64,000 nucleotides of DNA from Halosimplex amylolyticum (GTDB taxonomy: Archaea; Halobacteriota; Halobacteria; Halobacteriales; Haloarculaceae): assembly GCF_051414035.1 (NCBI RefSeq), contig NZ_JBLKNW010000001.1, positions 1,984,001 to 2,048,000 of the forward strand, read 5' to 3'. Every line of letters begins with the position of its first letter. Position 1 is the first letter of the stretch. The translations under genes and the position numbers were made by a program. Shown piece by piece: positions 50,496-58,501 of this stretch. The notes under the pieces were generated by a model, which worked only from the letters and a program-made list of their open reading frames with translations, made no database searches and had not been told where the DNA came from.

Positions 50496-50509
50496 TTAAC
50501 TAACTAACC
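50496..50509. promoter_or_regulatory. TTAG-type operator upstream of the late operon
   Basis: TTAACTAACTAACC, the inverse of the repeat at 36082-36099. It lies 44 bases upstream of the 394-residue gene and overlaps the end of the small gene 50504-50623. Probable repressor site linking immunity to late expression. Confidence 0.5.
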
Positions 50510-50623
50510 AAGACGGGACCGCTCACGGGAGAGGTCGGAGAGGTGGGTCTGTCGCAGGTCAGTGAGCGCGCCCACCGCACGAGCGTCGACCCGGCTCAGG
50601 TGGTCGGTGCTCTCGTCAGTCAT
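50504..50623 (-). CDS. small protein, 39 aa
   Basis: A 39-codon ATG frame of charged, helical sequence (Arg/Asp/Leu), overlapping its upstream neighbour by eight bases. No motif. Confidence 0.4.
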   Translation of the reverse strand: MTDESTDHLSRVDARAVGALTDLRQTHLSDLSRERSRLG

Positions 50624-50771
50624 CGATCTCACTCTCCAACCTGTCGATGGAGTCGTTCACGTGAGACAGCGCTTCGAGGGGGCGGCCGTCGTTCATCAGC
50701 CCCCGGACGGTGTGTAGGTCCGCGAGCACGTCCTGAAGGTAGGCTGTGCGCTCTTGGTCGGTCTCAGACAT
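50616..50771 (-). CDS. small helical protein, 51 aa
   Basis: A 51-codon ATG frame with two amphipathic helices (Y-L-Q-D-V-L-A-D-L-H and S-H-V-N-D-S-I-D-R-L-E), overlapping the methyltransferase gene by eight bases and the next gene similarly. Could be a small dimerising regulator; unknown. Confidence 0.5.
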   Translation of the reverse strand: MSETDQERTAYLQDVLADLHTVRGLMNDGRPLEALSHVNDSIDRLESEIDD

Positions 50772-51549
50772 CGCAATCACCGCTGTTAGTGGCCGTCACA
50801 AGATCCTCCGTTAGTCGAGTCTGTTCGAGTTGCTGGCGGGCCTGTTCCACCGCTTCCGGGTTCGTGTCCGCTCCCCAGTAGTAGAGTCCGCGCTCGGTAG
50901 CGACTGCGGCGCCGGGACCGTGCCCGCAGAACGGTTCGATCAGTCTTTCGCCGTCCTCGAGGACGGGCTTGGCGAGCATCTGCCGGTAGAGCTTGACCGG
51001 CTTCCCGGTGGGATAGTCGTTCTCCGACGGTTCTCCGTCGTGTTTGAGCGCCCGGTACACCGTTCCCCGGCCCTGTACGTACCGGTCCGTTTCGCCGTTC
51101 GTGGCCGTCAGGATCGGGTAGTGCTGCACGCGGTGGTAGTAGCCCATCCCGAACTTCTCACGATCCCAGACGCACGTCCGCCGGTAGGTCAGAGGCGATT
51201 CTTCGAGACGCTGACGAAACTCGGGTACCGTGTCGTCGTCCGCGAACACGAACACCCACGCCCCGTCGACCAAGACTCGGGACAGCTCTTCGAGCACGTC
51301 GGCAAGGCGGTCGTTCTCCTCGGTCTGGTAGACCTCGAACTCCCGATCCGAGTCGGTGGACTGGAACCGCCCGGAGCCGTTGTCAGCGTTGAACTTCCAG
51401 GGGTAGTCGACGACGGCCGCGTGGCCGAAGCCTTCCTCGAGAGTCGGCAGCAGTTCGAACACGTTGCCGCGCTCAACACCGCTCGTAGATTGATCACTTG
51501 GCACCGGCATCACCCCGTGTGCCAGATGAAACGCTACCACACTGCTCAC
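50764..51549 (-). CDS. DNA methyltransferase, N6-adenine/N4-cytosine type
   Basis: An amino-methyltransferase with the catalytic motif D-Y-P-W (the DPPY-type motif IV) early in the chain and the SAM-binding region (I-E-P-F-C-G-H-G-P-G-A-A) near the C-terminus: the permuted beta order. A solitary viral methyltransferase usually protects the genome from host restriction. The GTG at 51549 overlaps the upstream stop, giving 261 residues. ATG 51510 would give 248 and skip the stretch that holds an ORB-like sequence. I favour the shorter form biologically but give the coupled one. Confidence 0.82.
   Translation of the reverse strand: MSSVVAFHLAHGVMPVPSDQSTSGVERGNVFELLPTLEEGFGHAAVVDYPWKFNADNGSGRFQSTDSDREFEVYQTEENDRLADVLEELSRVLVDGAWVFVFADDDTVPEFRQRLEESPLTYRRTCVWDREKFGMGYYHRVQHYPILTATNGETDRYVQGRGTVYRALKHDGEPSENDYPTGKPVKLYRQMLAKPVLEDGERLIEPFCGHGPGAAVATERGLYYWGADTNPEAVEQARQQLEQTRLTEDLVTATNSGDCDV
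51511..51531. promoter_or_regulatory. ORB-like origin recognition box inside the provirus
   Basis: CACCCCGTGTGC-C-AGATGAAA matches the chromosomal ORB core CACCCCGTGTGCGAGATGAAA (e.g. 55196) at 20 of 21 positions. It ends directly at the ATG 51510 of the methyltransferase. See findings. Confidence 0.6.
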
Positions 51550-52010
51550 TCATCGGTCAGTTCTCCCTCGATTGCGTACTCTTCACGCTCAGTCAGCGGG
51601 TGAACGCCGACCTGTCCGTTGTGGACGGACACCAGTCCGCTATCCTTGAGCGGGTCGAGCACTTCGTCACGGATGACCTCTTTCGGCGTGTTCGGGTGGG
51701 ACTCCCGGCATAGGATGTTCTCGGCTTGGTCGACGGAGAGAACACGCTTCTCCTCACCGGCCAGTGCGAGATACGCGTCGGCCAATCCGGGATCTCGCGG
51801 TAGCACGTACTGCGACCGTTCCGACGCCGGCAGGAACTCGTCGAGTGCCTCCCGGACCACGTCGCTCTTGGTGAGTCCGTGGGCGTCGATGTAGTCGGTG
51901 AAGCGAGCGGCCAGTTCGCCCGAAAGACGGGCTTCAGCGCGCTCTTCGTCCCGGTGTCGGTCGTTGCTCTCGGAGTCGCCGGGGAGTCGGCTTCCGCGGG
52001 CCTGACTCAT
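51546..52010 (-). CDS. RHH/wHTH-type regulator, 154 aa
   Basis: Residues 30-65 (A-R-L-S-G-E-L-A-A-R-F then L-T-K-S-D-V-V-R-E-A-L) form a ribbon-helix-helix-like domain; residues 95-150 look like a winged helix (P-K-E-V-I-R-D-E-V-L-D-P-L-K). ATG 52010 fits the fold start. The open frame runs to 52193 and includes a C-F-I-C ... C-G stretch, so a longer zinc-bearing form is possible. A transcription regulator of the early operon is likely. Confidence 0.6.
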   Translation of the reverse strand: MSQARGSRLPGDSESNDRHRDEERAEARLSGELAARFTDYIDAHGLTKSDVVREALDEFLPASERSQYVLPRDPGLADAYLALAGEEKRVLSVDQAENILCRESHPNTPKEVIRDEVLDPLKDSGLVSVHNGQVGVHPLTEREEYAIEGELTDE

Positions 52011-52179
52011 GCTGCCCTCCTGTCCGCAGATCGGGGAACCTCTGCGGACACAGATGAAACAGGGGTACGGTCGCCCCGCATCCGGGGGGTTCCAGATCGC
52101 GGGTCGGTTTCGACTGCGGTGTATGGTGGCGGACACCCCCCCGCATGTCTCTGAGAGAGTGGGGCTGGGGACCCCTCGG

Positions 52180-52740
52180 TCATCGGTCGACACCCCCGAG
52201 TTTGTCGCGGGCTCGGCGGAGCAGGTTTCCGACTGTACCCGCGGAACGGTCGGACAGGTCGGCGTACTCGCGGTTACCCATCTCTCCGCGGTCGCAGGTC
52301 AGGTAGGCATCGAGTTCAGCAGGAGTGAGGCGGTCGTAAGCGGTCGGGTCGTCGTCGAGGCAGAGCCAAGCTGGTGGCTCTGGGTACTCGCGGCCGGTGT
52401 CGAGGTGCGAGACGACGATACGGCCACGAGTCCACTGCCACCAGAGCGCCGCGACGTGAGAGCACCAGCCGTCGTTGAACCGGTGCGCCTTACAGTCGCA
52501 GTCAGCTAACAGCGTTCGTCCCTTCAGCGCCCACGTGACCCTGTGCGGGTAGTCTGAACCGCTAAGGTATACCATGCGCTCGGCGTTGGTGACGGGGCCG
52601 CCCTCGTCCGCCTCTTCCTGAGCGCGCTGCCACGGCGTCGAGAGCGTCCAGTCGTCGGGCATCGACAACGTCGGCGGGCCGCCGAGTCGGTTCGGGAGAT
52701 CGTCGCTCGGCTGCCAGTTGCTGCCGCTCTCGATGCTCAT
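52180..52740 (-). CDS. SWIM zinc-finger protein with C-terminal HTH, 186 aa
   Basis: Contains a SWIM finger: C-D-C-K-A-H ... W-C-S-H-V-A-A-L-W-W around residues 90-112. The C-terminal 50 residues (L-T-P-A-E-L-D-A-Y-L then S-D-R-S-A-G-T-V-G-N-L-L-R-R-A-R) look like a sigma-region-4 or ECF-type helix-turn-helix. SWIM proteins occur next to many haloarchaeal viral and plasmid replication genes. It is the second gene of the early operon after the tiny zinc finger. Confidence 0.75.
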   Translation of the reverse strand: MSIESGSNWQPSDDLPNRLGGPPTLSMPDDWTLSTPWQRAQEEADEGGPVTNAERMVYLSGSDYPHRVTWALKGRTLLADCDCKAHRFNDGWCSHVAALWWQWTRGRIVVSHLDTGREYPEPPAWLCLDDDPTAYDRLTPAELDAYLTCDRGEMGNREYADLSDRSAGTVGNLLRRARDKLGGVDR

Positions 52741-52874
52741 GGGCGACACACCCCCCGTTCCTTCGCCGGGCACCGCTTCAGCGGGGCGTCGATGAGGCAC
52801 CCACAGAAGTCGCAGATCTGCCCGGTGTTGTCGGTGGGATCAGGAATGCCGGGCGTCTCGGGCGCGCGGCTCAC
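52737..52874 (-). CDS. very small zinc-finger protein, 45 aa (twin of 33430-33549)
   Basis: GTG-started frame of 45 codons: C-D-F-C-G-C, C-P-A and the ending V-C-R-P. Clearly related to the 39-residue protein at 33430, with the same leader before the start (TCGAGGTGGTC-GCGTGAGC). It is the first gene of the provirus as read from the tRNA. Confidence 0.7.
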   Translation of the reverse strand: MSRAPETPGIPDPTDNTGQICDFCGCLIDAPLKRCPAKERGVCRP

Positions 52875-52899
52875 GCCGACCACCTCGAAACAGTGAAAA

Positions 52900-52918
52900 A
52901 GCGGCAAAGAGCGCCGCT
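52900..52918 (-). terminator. hairpin with T-run downstream of tRNA-Pro
   Basis: On the minus strand AGCGGC, a seven-base loop, GCCGCT, then TTTTTC. It stands 16 bases beyond the tRNA 3' end and just before the first provirus gene, so it can end tRNA transcription or attenuate read-through into the provirus. Confidence 0.6.
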
Positions 52919-52934
52919 ATCCTTTATTTTGGAG

Positions 52935-52947
52935 TGGGACCGCCGAG
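52935..52947. other. right attachment site (attR) within tRNA-Pro
   Basis: TGGGACCGCCGAG: the discriminator base, the 3' acceptor strand and the end of the T-stem of tRNA-Pro. Identical to attL at 33660. The tRNA stays intact after integration. Confidence 0.75.
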
Positions 52948-53005
52948 ATTCGAACTCAGGTCCGACGCACCCCATGCGCCGAGGATACCGCTACCCCACG
53001 GTCCC
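52935..53005 (-). tRNA. tRNA-Pro (anticodon GGG)
   Basis: Reads on the minus strand as a complete cloverleaf: acceptor GGGACCG/CGGTCCC, D-arm GGGT...ATCC, anticodon stem GGCGC/GCGTC with loop ATGGGGT (anticodon GGG), T-arm CTGAG-TTCGAAT-CTCGG, discriminator A. CCA is not encoded, as usual in archaea. No intron. It is the integration target of the provirus. Confidence 0.95.
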
Positions 53006-53055
53006 GCGTATCGGCAGACGTGCCTACCCTGATTAAGCCCTTCGCTTTGCGTCCG

Positions 53056-53925
53056 TCAGATCAGGACCCGTTCGAGGTCCACGACGACTCCCTCGTCGGC
53101 CTCGGGATCGCCAGCGAGCGTCCCAAGACAGACCGCTGCACCGTCGGGCGTGTAGCAAACCAACAGATCACCCCGAAATACGTCGTCGATCTCCAGCAAC
53201 CCGGGTGCGTAGACGGGCGCGCCCTCGGCCACTTCGCGGGCGGCGCTCTCGGCGATGGTCGCGCTCGGCAGGTCGACGAGCGCCCGCTCGGCCGGCTGGA
53301 CGACCTCCCGCAACGCGTCGGTGTCGCCCTCCTCGGCCCACGCGAGCGCGTCGGCGAGGTCGTACAGCGACGAGAGATCCGTGTCGTCGAACGACCCGGT
53401 CGTCGTCCGCCGCAGGTGGCCCATGTGCGCGCCTGTTCCGAGCGCCAGCCCGAGGTCGTGGCAGAGTTTTCGAATGTACGTACCGCTCTCGCAACGGACC
53501 CGGATCAGCGCCCGACGGTCCTCGACTTCGAGCGCGTCGAGGTCGTAGATCTCACGCGACCGAAGCCGCCGAACGACCGCGCTCTTCTTCGGTGGCTTCT
53601 GGTAGATCTCCCCCTCGAACTCTGCGAGCACCGACTCGAAGTCGGCTGGCGCAGGGCGGTGGAGTTCGAGGACCGCGACGTACTCCTTGACGCTGTCGTC
53701 GAAGACCTGGGCCATCCGCGTGGCGTCGCCGAGCAGCATCGGCAGGCAGCCAGTCACCTTCGGGTCCAGCGTCCCAGCGTGGGCGGCGCGATCGACGCCG
53801 GCCATGTCGCGTACCCAGGCGGCGACCTGGTGGGCCGACGGGCCCGGGGGCTTGTCGAGGTTGACCACGCCGAACTCGAGCAGCGCGTCGACGGAGCGTT
53901 CGTCGGGCGGGCCGCGAAGCGCCAT
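53056..53925 (-). CDS. cbf5: Cbf5/TruB-type pseudouridine synthase
   Basis: A 289-residue TruB-family enzyme: H-A-G-T-L-D-P-K-V-T-G motif with the catalytic Asp (residues about 49-59), then K-E-Y-V-A, the R-C-E-S-G-T-Y-I-R-K-L-C motif and a C-terminal PUA domain. In archaea this is Cbf5, the catalytic subunit of box H/ACA RNPs that isomerises uridines in rRNA and also acts on tRNA U55. ATG 53925 overlaps the stop of cmk by one base, so the two are co-transcribed, a common haloarchaeal pairing. Confidence 0.93.
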   Translation of the reverse strand: MALRGPPDERSVDALLEFGVVNLDKPPGPSAHQVAAWVRDMAGVDRAAHAGTLDPKVTGCLPMLLGDATRMAQVFDDSVKEYVAVLELHRPAPADFESVLAEFEGEIYQKPPKKSAVVRRLRSREIYDLDALEVEDRRALIRVRCESGTYIRKLCHDLGLALGTGAHMGHLRRTTTGSFDDTDLSSLYDLADALAWAEEGDTDALREVVQPAERALVDLPSATIAESAAREVAEGAPVYAPGLLEIDDVFRGDLLVCYTPDGAAVCLGTLAGDPEADEGVVVDLERVLI

Positions 53926-54503
53926 TAGAAATCGTACTCGACGGCGGTGACGGGCGTTTTCCCCTCGTCGTCGGCCGGGTCGTAGGACTCGACCGCAGAG
54001 AGCGCGATCTCGACTTCCGTCGCCGGGCTCCACCGCGAGGTGTTGATCACGAGGTCGTAGATAGAGCGGTCCTCGATGTCGATGTTGTAGTACTCAAGAT
54101 AGCGCTTGGCCTCGCTCTCGGCACGCTCGGAGGTCTCCCGGCGCGCGGTGTCGACGGACTTGTCCTCGCGGTCGGCGACGCGGTCGATCCGGACTTCGAA
54201 CGGCGCGTCGAGCCAGAACTTCAGGTCGGCGTGGTCGCCGGCCATCCAGCCTGCCAGTCGCGATTCCAGGACGACGTCGTCGCGTTCGCTCGCGATCTCC
54301 CGGAGTCGTCGGTCGAGGTCGCGGTCGACCTGGTCGTCCTCCTCGGCGAGCTTGTTGAACTCGACGAGGGAGTGACCGCGTTCGTCCGCCAGCGACCGAA
54401 AGATGTCGCCGCCACTGACGTACTCGTACCCCAGCGCGTCAGCGAGCGCCTCGGCGAACGTCGTCTTTCCGCTCCCAGCGGGACCGGAGACGGTTATCAA
54501 CAT
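53925..54503 (-). CDS. cmk: cytidylate kinase
   Basis: A 192-residue archaeal (d)CMP kinase. The P-loop is G-P-A-G-S-G-K-T-T at residues 7-15, followed by G-G-D-I-F-R (substrate-binding), the lid region with R-E-D-K-S-V and the C-terminal Y-D-L-V-I-N-T-S. It phosphorylates CMP/dCMP to the diphosphates. In archaea it usually stands beside ribosomal or RNA-modification genes, here in an operon with cbf5. Confidence 0.93.
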   Translation of the reverse strand: MLITVSGPAGSGKTTFAEALADALGYEYVSGGDIFRSLADERGHSLVEFNKLAEEDDQVDRDLDRRLREIASERDDVVLESRLAGWMAGDHADLKFWLDAPFEVRIDRVADREDKSVDTARRETSERAESEAKRYLEYYNIDIEDRSIYDLVINTSRWSPATEVEIALSAVESYDPADDEGKTPVTAVEYDF

Positions 54504-55238
54504 ACCTGACGTGCGTGCGGTCGGTAAAAAGACGTTACGAACCGCCGCGTTCCCAGCAGAGACGGCTCGACAGAATTCTTCCGGCAGAACCGTGATCCGA
54601 TATCCGATTCAAACGCGCTCGCTCCGGGCCCTGACGAATACGCCGAACCAGCGATACCGCGGATGACGAGGGCCAGGGCGGTGTCGATACCCCGCGTGAG
54701 AGGTGAATTGAGTTACATGTTCTGCGCGATCGCGAACGATGGCCGGGGCGTCGAAGGGGTGACCCCCCGTGTGCGATGTGAAATCGGCAGTATCGAAACT
54801 GAGTCGTGGCGAACCATTGCAGCGGTTGTCGACGACGCGCCATCGCCTGGTTTCTCCCCGGTGGAGGCGGAGTGTCGCCGGCTTCGAGACTGCTGCCGGG
54901 GTAGCCAATTAGATGGGTCGTCGATCACTTCGTACTGACTGAGTGGTCATCGTACTGTTCGACCGGGCACGGGTGTTCGCAATTCCTGTGCCGCCAATCG
55001 GAAGACGAAGCGGGGACAGTCGTACGATCGGTGACCGGAGAAACGGCCGGCACACCCCGTGTGCGAGATGAATTTCCGTCTCAGCCGACGGCACCCCTTG
55101 TGCGAAATGAAATCTGACCCGGAGTGCGTCGGATCGACTAGCCGATTCGTCGGAACACCCCGTGTGCGAGATGAAATGAGTGTGCGAGAGATGAACACCC
55201 CGTGTGCGAGATGAAATCGGGGGTGAGAAGCCGCCTGG
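54504..55238. promoter_or_regulatory. left ORB cluster of the chromosomal origin
   Basis: No gene. Six forward ORB-like sequences (consensus CACCCCGTGTGCGAGATGAAAT) at 54688 (degenerate), 54763, 55053, 55092, 55156 and 55196. The last two are exactly 40 bases apart with a half-copy between them. They are the presumed binding sites of Orc1 encoded at 55239 and may also control its transcription read-out downstream. Confidence 0.85.
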
Positions 55239-56585
55239 TTAGTGTTCTTCGAAGAACTCCTCGACCTGTGCGGTGACGACGGACGCGATGAGGTCCTCGT
55301 TGTTCTCGACCTCCTCGAGACGGATATCGGCTTGGAGCGTTTCCGCGACGACTTTCGGGTCGTCGATGAAGGTGTACTCCTTGTGGACGCCGCTCCCGTA
55401 CCCGCGACCGCGTTTCTCCGACGTGATGAAGTTGTACGTCTCCGCCTCGCTCATGTACCGGAGGTACGAATCGCGGGACTTCTCCTCGGTGTCCACGAGA
55501 CTGGTGAGATACTGGTACACCCGGTAGGCGACGGTGCTCGGGACCGCGTTCAGACTGCGCTGGGAATAGACGGGGACGACCGCGGTCGCGTACAGCGAGA
55601 GTTTCTTCTGCGCCGAGAGCCCCTGCATCTGCGTCAGCGTGCGATCGCGTTCGGCCTCTTCCTGGGCCCCCCTCACGTGGTCTTCGCGGACCGACTCCTC
55701 GCCCTCCCGGTCGGCGATCTCGCCGGCCTTCCGGAACAGGTCGATGGCTTTCCGCGCGTCGCCGTGGTCCTGGGCGGCGAAGGCAGCGCTGAGCGGGATG
55801 ATCCCGTCTTCGAGCACGCCCTCCTGGTAGGCGTCGCGGCGTCGTTCGAGGATCGCCTGGAGCTGATTCGCGTCGTAGTCCTGGAAGACGACGTCCTGGG
55901 GGTTGAACGAACTCTCCGCACGACCGTCCAGGTCCTCCATGAATCGCGGGTCGTTCGTGAGCGCGGCGACCGAGACGTGGCCGTCGATCCGGCCGAGTTG
56001 TGTCGCACGGGAGAGCTGATAGAGCAGTTTCGAGTACGCCGGTTCGGCGTTGGGGTCTCGCTGTCGGCCGACGAGGAGGTCCACCTCGTCGAGGATGATG
56101 ATGACCGAGTCGAAGTTGTCGCTCAGGATCTCGTAGAACCGGTTGAGCTTCTGATCCGTCGAGATTCCGCTTTCGGGGACGCCGAGGTCGACGCCGGCTT
56201 CGGTCGCGGCGTTTTCCGCCAGCCGATAGACCGCGCGGTCGTGGGACTTGATCGTCTGGCAGTTGATCCGGATTACCCCGAACCGGTCGTCCTGGGAGTT
56301 CGACAGTTCAAGGACCTGTTCGCAGACGGCGTTGATGATTAGCGACTTCCCGGTCCCCGAGGGGCCGTAGAGCAGCATATTCGGCGGCTTGTTACCCTGT
56401 AGCGCCGGACGAAGGTACGTGATGATGTCTTCCAGTTGTTGTTCCCGACCCACGATCCGGTCCTCGTCGATAACGACGTCCGGGTCGAGCAACCCCTTGT
56501 CCTTGAAGACGGAGTTTTGCACGCCCTCCTGGAGACGGCCCTTGATGGACTGCGAGAGAGACGGGCTATCGTCGCCGTTGGCCAT
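55239..56585 (-). CDS. orc1: Orc1/Cdc6 origin-binding initiator
   Basis: A 448-residue AAA+ initiator: Walker A G-P-S-G-T-G-K-S at residues 74-81, Walker B I-I-I-L-D-E-V-D about 80 residues later, R-finger and lid domain, and a C-terminal winged helix (K-R-G-R-G-Y-G-S-G-V-H-K-E-Y). It binds ORBs and recruits MCM helicase. The gene lies between two ORB clusters, the standard layout of the haloarchaeal oriC. Full-length and intact. Confidence 0.95.
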   Translation of the reverse strand: MANGDDSPSLSQSIKGRLQEGVQNSVFKDKGLLDPDVVIDEDRIVGREQQLEDIITYLRPALQGNKPPNMLLYGPSGTGKSLIINAVCEQVLELSNSQDDRFGVIRINCQTIKSHDRAVYRLAENAATEAGVDLGVPESGISTDQKLNRFYEILSDNFDSVIIILDEVDLLVGRQRDPNAEPAYSKLLYQLSRATQLGRIDGHVSVAALTNDPRFMEDLDGRAESSFNPQDVVFQDYDANQLQAILERRRDAYQEGVLEDGIIPLSAAFAAQDHGDARKAIDLFRKAGEIADREGEESVREDHVRGAQEEAERDRTLTQMQGLSAQKKLSLYATAVVPVYSQRSLNAVPSTVAYRVYQYLTSLVDTEEKSRDSYLRYMSEAETYNFITSEKRGRGYGSGVHKEYTFIDDPKVVAETLQADIRLEEVENNEDLIASVVTAQVEEFFEEH

Positions 56586-57904
56586 GCTATCCGTCTCAAC
56601 CTCGTCCTATAAATATACCCTGGGACCGTGTGCGAGATTAAATACGCCGGAATTCGACGGAACGGGCCATATTACAGGGTCGTTCGGCTGGAACCGGTCA
56701 ACCGATGTCGAGATCAATTGTGGGCGCCCACCCCGTGTGCGAAGTGAAATCGGGCGTTCGGCGGGCACTCACCTCGACACGGGCCCCTTCGAAGTTTGCG
56801 TACCCGCGATTTTCTCGTGTCCGTGGTTTCGATATCGGATCGGCGTTACGGATACTGAATCGACAGCACGGACTACGACCGAGTCGCGGCCGGCCGAGCG
56901 TTCGACCACCCCCACACCCCGTGTGCGAGATGAAACCGGACGCGAGAGAGGGTGGGTTGCGGGAGCGTAAGTAGTTCTACCGCCACTCAACCGAATTCGA
57001 GAGACAGGACTACTCCGAGCGCAATTTCCCACCCGGTGGTCGAAACAGGAGGTTTTATGATTGTATCTCGAAAACTCACTCCGTAGTCCGGCTAGTGTCG
57101 TGCGTTCTGTTACTGATAGATACCATATATTATCTCGTCGATCGAGATGGGACGTCTCCGGATCTATCCCGTAGACCGCCTGTTGTGCCTTCGGATCGGG
57201 ATATTTACCCGAAATCGCAGGACAGGCCGGCAGTACCCTGATCCCGATTTCATCTCGCACACGGGGTGTGGGGGAAACGGAGTCCGGGGAGGATTGCGAC
57301 GGAGCATTCCTCGTCTCGTCAGTCGTCTCCTCGCTTGTCGTGCAGTTCGAGCGAGAGCCGACGGCCAGCCGAACTTTCGTCCGTCCAGGGTTGGTTCCCG
57401 ATACCGAAATCCCCGACAATCTCCAGCCGTCCTACCGCCCGTCACGGAACCGATCGCAACGTCGGCCAGCGACTGACCGCAGTGGTTCGCTCGATTTCAT
57501 TTCGCACACGGGGTGTGACCGATCTCAGTGTGCGATTCACTGGGATCTTCGTGCCCGGTGGATACTTCGCCGTGACGTTCCCAAATCAGCACTCCCCGAC
57601 CTCGGTTGGAACGAGGGAAGTCATCGGTCTCCCGGTGGTAGCTATCCAGACTGTCGACGACCGTCTGTGAGGTTGTTTTCCTGGCAATCGGCGGCCGTAG
57701 ACGCTCTCGTCGCTCCGGTGTCTCTCGACAGCACGACTGTGACTACGGTCCGACACCCCTGCGTGATCGCGTCCGCTGGGGTAGAGAACCGACACCTCGT
57801 CACCGATCTCGCGACGGTTCTCACGGGCTGGGAACCGTGGTGCGTCCCTTTATGACGAGTCGACCTACGAATCGACGAGGACGAACGCTCGGAGGGAACC
57901 AAGA
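56586..57904. promoter_or_regulatory. oriC unwinding region with inverted ORBs
   Basis: No gene is apparent. Forward ORBs lie at 56622 (degenerate), 56729 and 56915; inverted ORBs at 57247 and 57494. The inner pair flanks a segment whose centre (57040-57140) is AT-rich (e.g. ATACCATATATTATC), a probable duplex unwinding element. The rest up to 57904 shows no motif beyond scattered short inverted repeats. Confidence 0.85.
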
Positions 57905-58120
57905 ATGGACAACCCCACAGCGGAAGACGGCTCGAAGCGGCCCGTGACGGCGGACGACGCGACGGATGGGTCGCCGACCCTCACGGCGGAAATCGTCGAA
58001 CCACGGGACCAGCCGGCCGAGTGTACCATCTTCCCGCTCGACGGGTCGGACACGCAGCTGGTCACACAGTGGATCACGGCGAAGGAGGGGGCGTTCGTCA
58101 GCCTCGAGGAGCGGCGATGA
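57905..58120 (+). CDS. DUF7511-like small haloarchaeal protein, 71 aa
   Basis: An acidic 71-residue protein whose second half (C-T-I-F-P-L-D-G ... L-V-T-Q-W-I-T-A-K-E-G-A-F-V-S-L) matches the haloarchaeal family DUF7511 as I recall it. Found next to HalOD1-domain genes, as here. Function unknown. Confidence 0.75.
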   Translation: MDNPTAEDGSKRPVTADDATDGSPTLTAEIVEPRDQPAECTIFPLDGSDTQLVTQWITAKEGAFVSLEERR

Positions 58121-58127
58121 ACCGCTC

Positions 58128-58412
58128 ATGAGCCGTTCGGACAGATCCACCGATCGACCTGCAGGCGCAACCGCAGAATTCGTCGTACGGCCATCTGAGT
58201 CGCCGAGCATGCTGTCCGTTCTCGCCGTCGCGACGACGAAACGGTGTCGGCACGACCAGCTACGGCCCCTCCACGAAGTGGTCGATCCGGAAGCGGTCGA
58301 CCTTCTGGTTCGGAATACGGACGGGACCTGCGTCGAGTTCGAATACGAGGGGTACCACGTGGCGATCGATAGCGAGCAGGTGCGGCTGAATGAGCCGAAC
58401 AGTCCCGGATAG
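58128..58412 (+). CDS. HalOD1 output-domain protein, 94 aa
   Basis: The C-terminal 60 residues (L-H-E-V-V-D-P-E-A-V-D-L-L-V ... V-E-F-E-Y-E-G-Y-H-V) fit the halobacterial output domain 1, usually a stand-alone domain or the end of a response regulator. It starts eight bases after the preceding gene, forming an operon. Probable signalling output; partner unknown. Confidence 0.75.
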   Translation: MSRSDRSTDRPAGATAEFVVRPSESPSMLSVLAVATTKRCRHDQLRPLHEVVDPEAVDLLVRNTDGTCVEFEYEGYHVAIDSEQVRLNEPNSPG

Positions 58413-58501
58413 GCGGCGATGCCGACCCCGAACTGGGCGTATCCTTCTGGCCGTCGGGCTTCGATGAGGACATCGGCAGGAATCGAAACCTGAAACTGCC
58501 A

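Larger units (their letters stand above)
33660..52947. mobile_element. integrated provirus in tRNA-Pro, SH1/SNJ1-like
   Basis: About 19.3 kb bounded by the 13-base direct repeat TGGGACCGCCGAG (33660-33672 and 52935-52947, the latter being the 3' end of tRNA-Pro). Inside lie an integrase next to the left repeat, repressors, a TA-like pair and a leftward virion operon. The order packaging ATPase, small hydrophobic protein, capsid protein, capsid protein, small membrane protein, acidic VP2-like protein, further small membrane proteins, spike-like protein follows the SH1 order VP12-VP7-VP4-VP13-VP2-...-VP3/VP6. That places it with icosahedral, internal-membrane haloviruses (Sphaerolipoviridae/Simuloviridae). 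No gene is visibly broken, so it may be functional. Confidence 0.85.

Noticed and set aside
52021..52179. Separate small zinc protein upstream of the RHH/wHTH regulator (C-F-I-C stretch)
   Set aside because: The cysteines are in frame with the regulator, and no start with a good overlap isolates a separate gene; noted only as a possible N-terminal extension.
57266..57855. Overlapping rightward open frames (134 and 195 residues) in the origin region
   Set aside because: They run through inverted ORBs, have non-haloarchaeal composition and lack start context.
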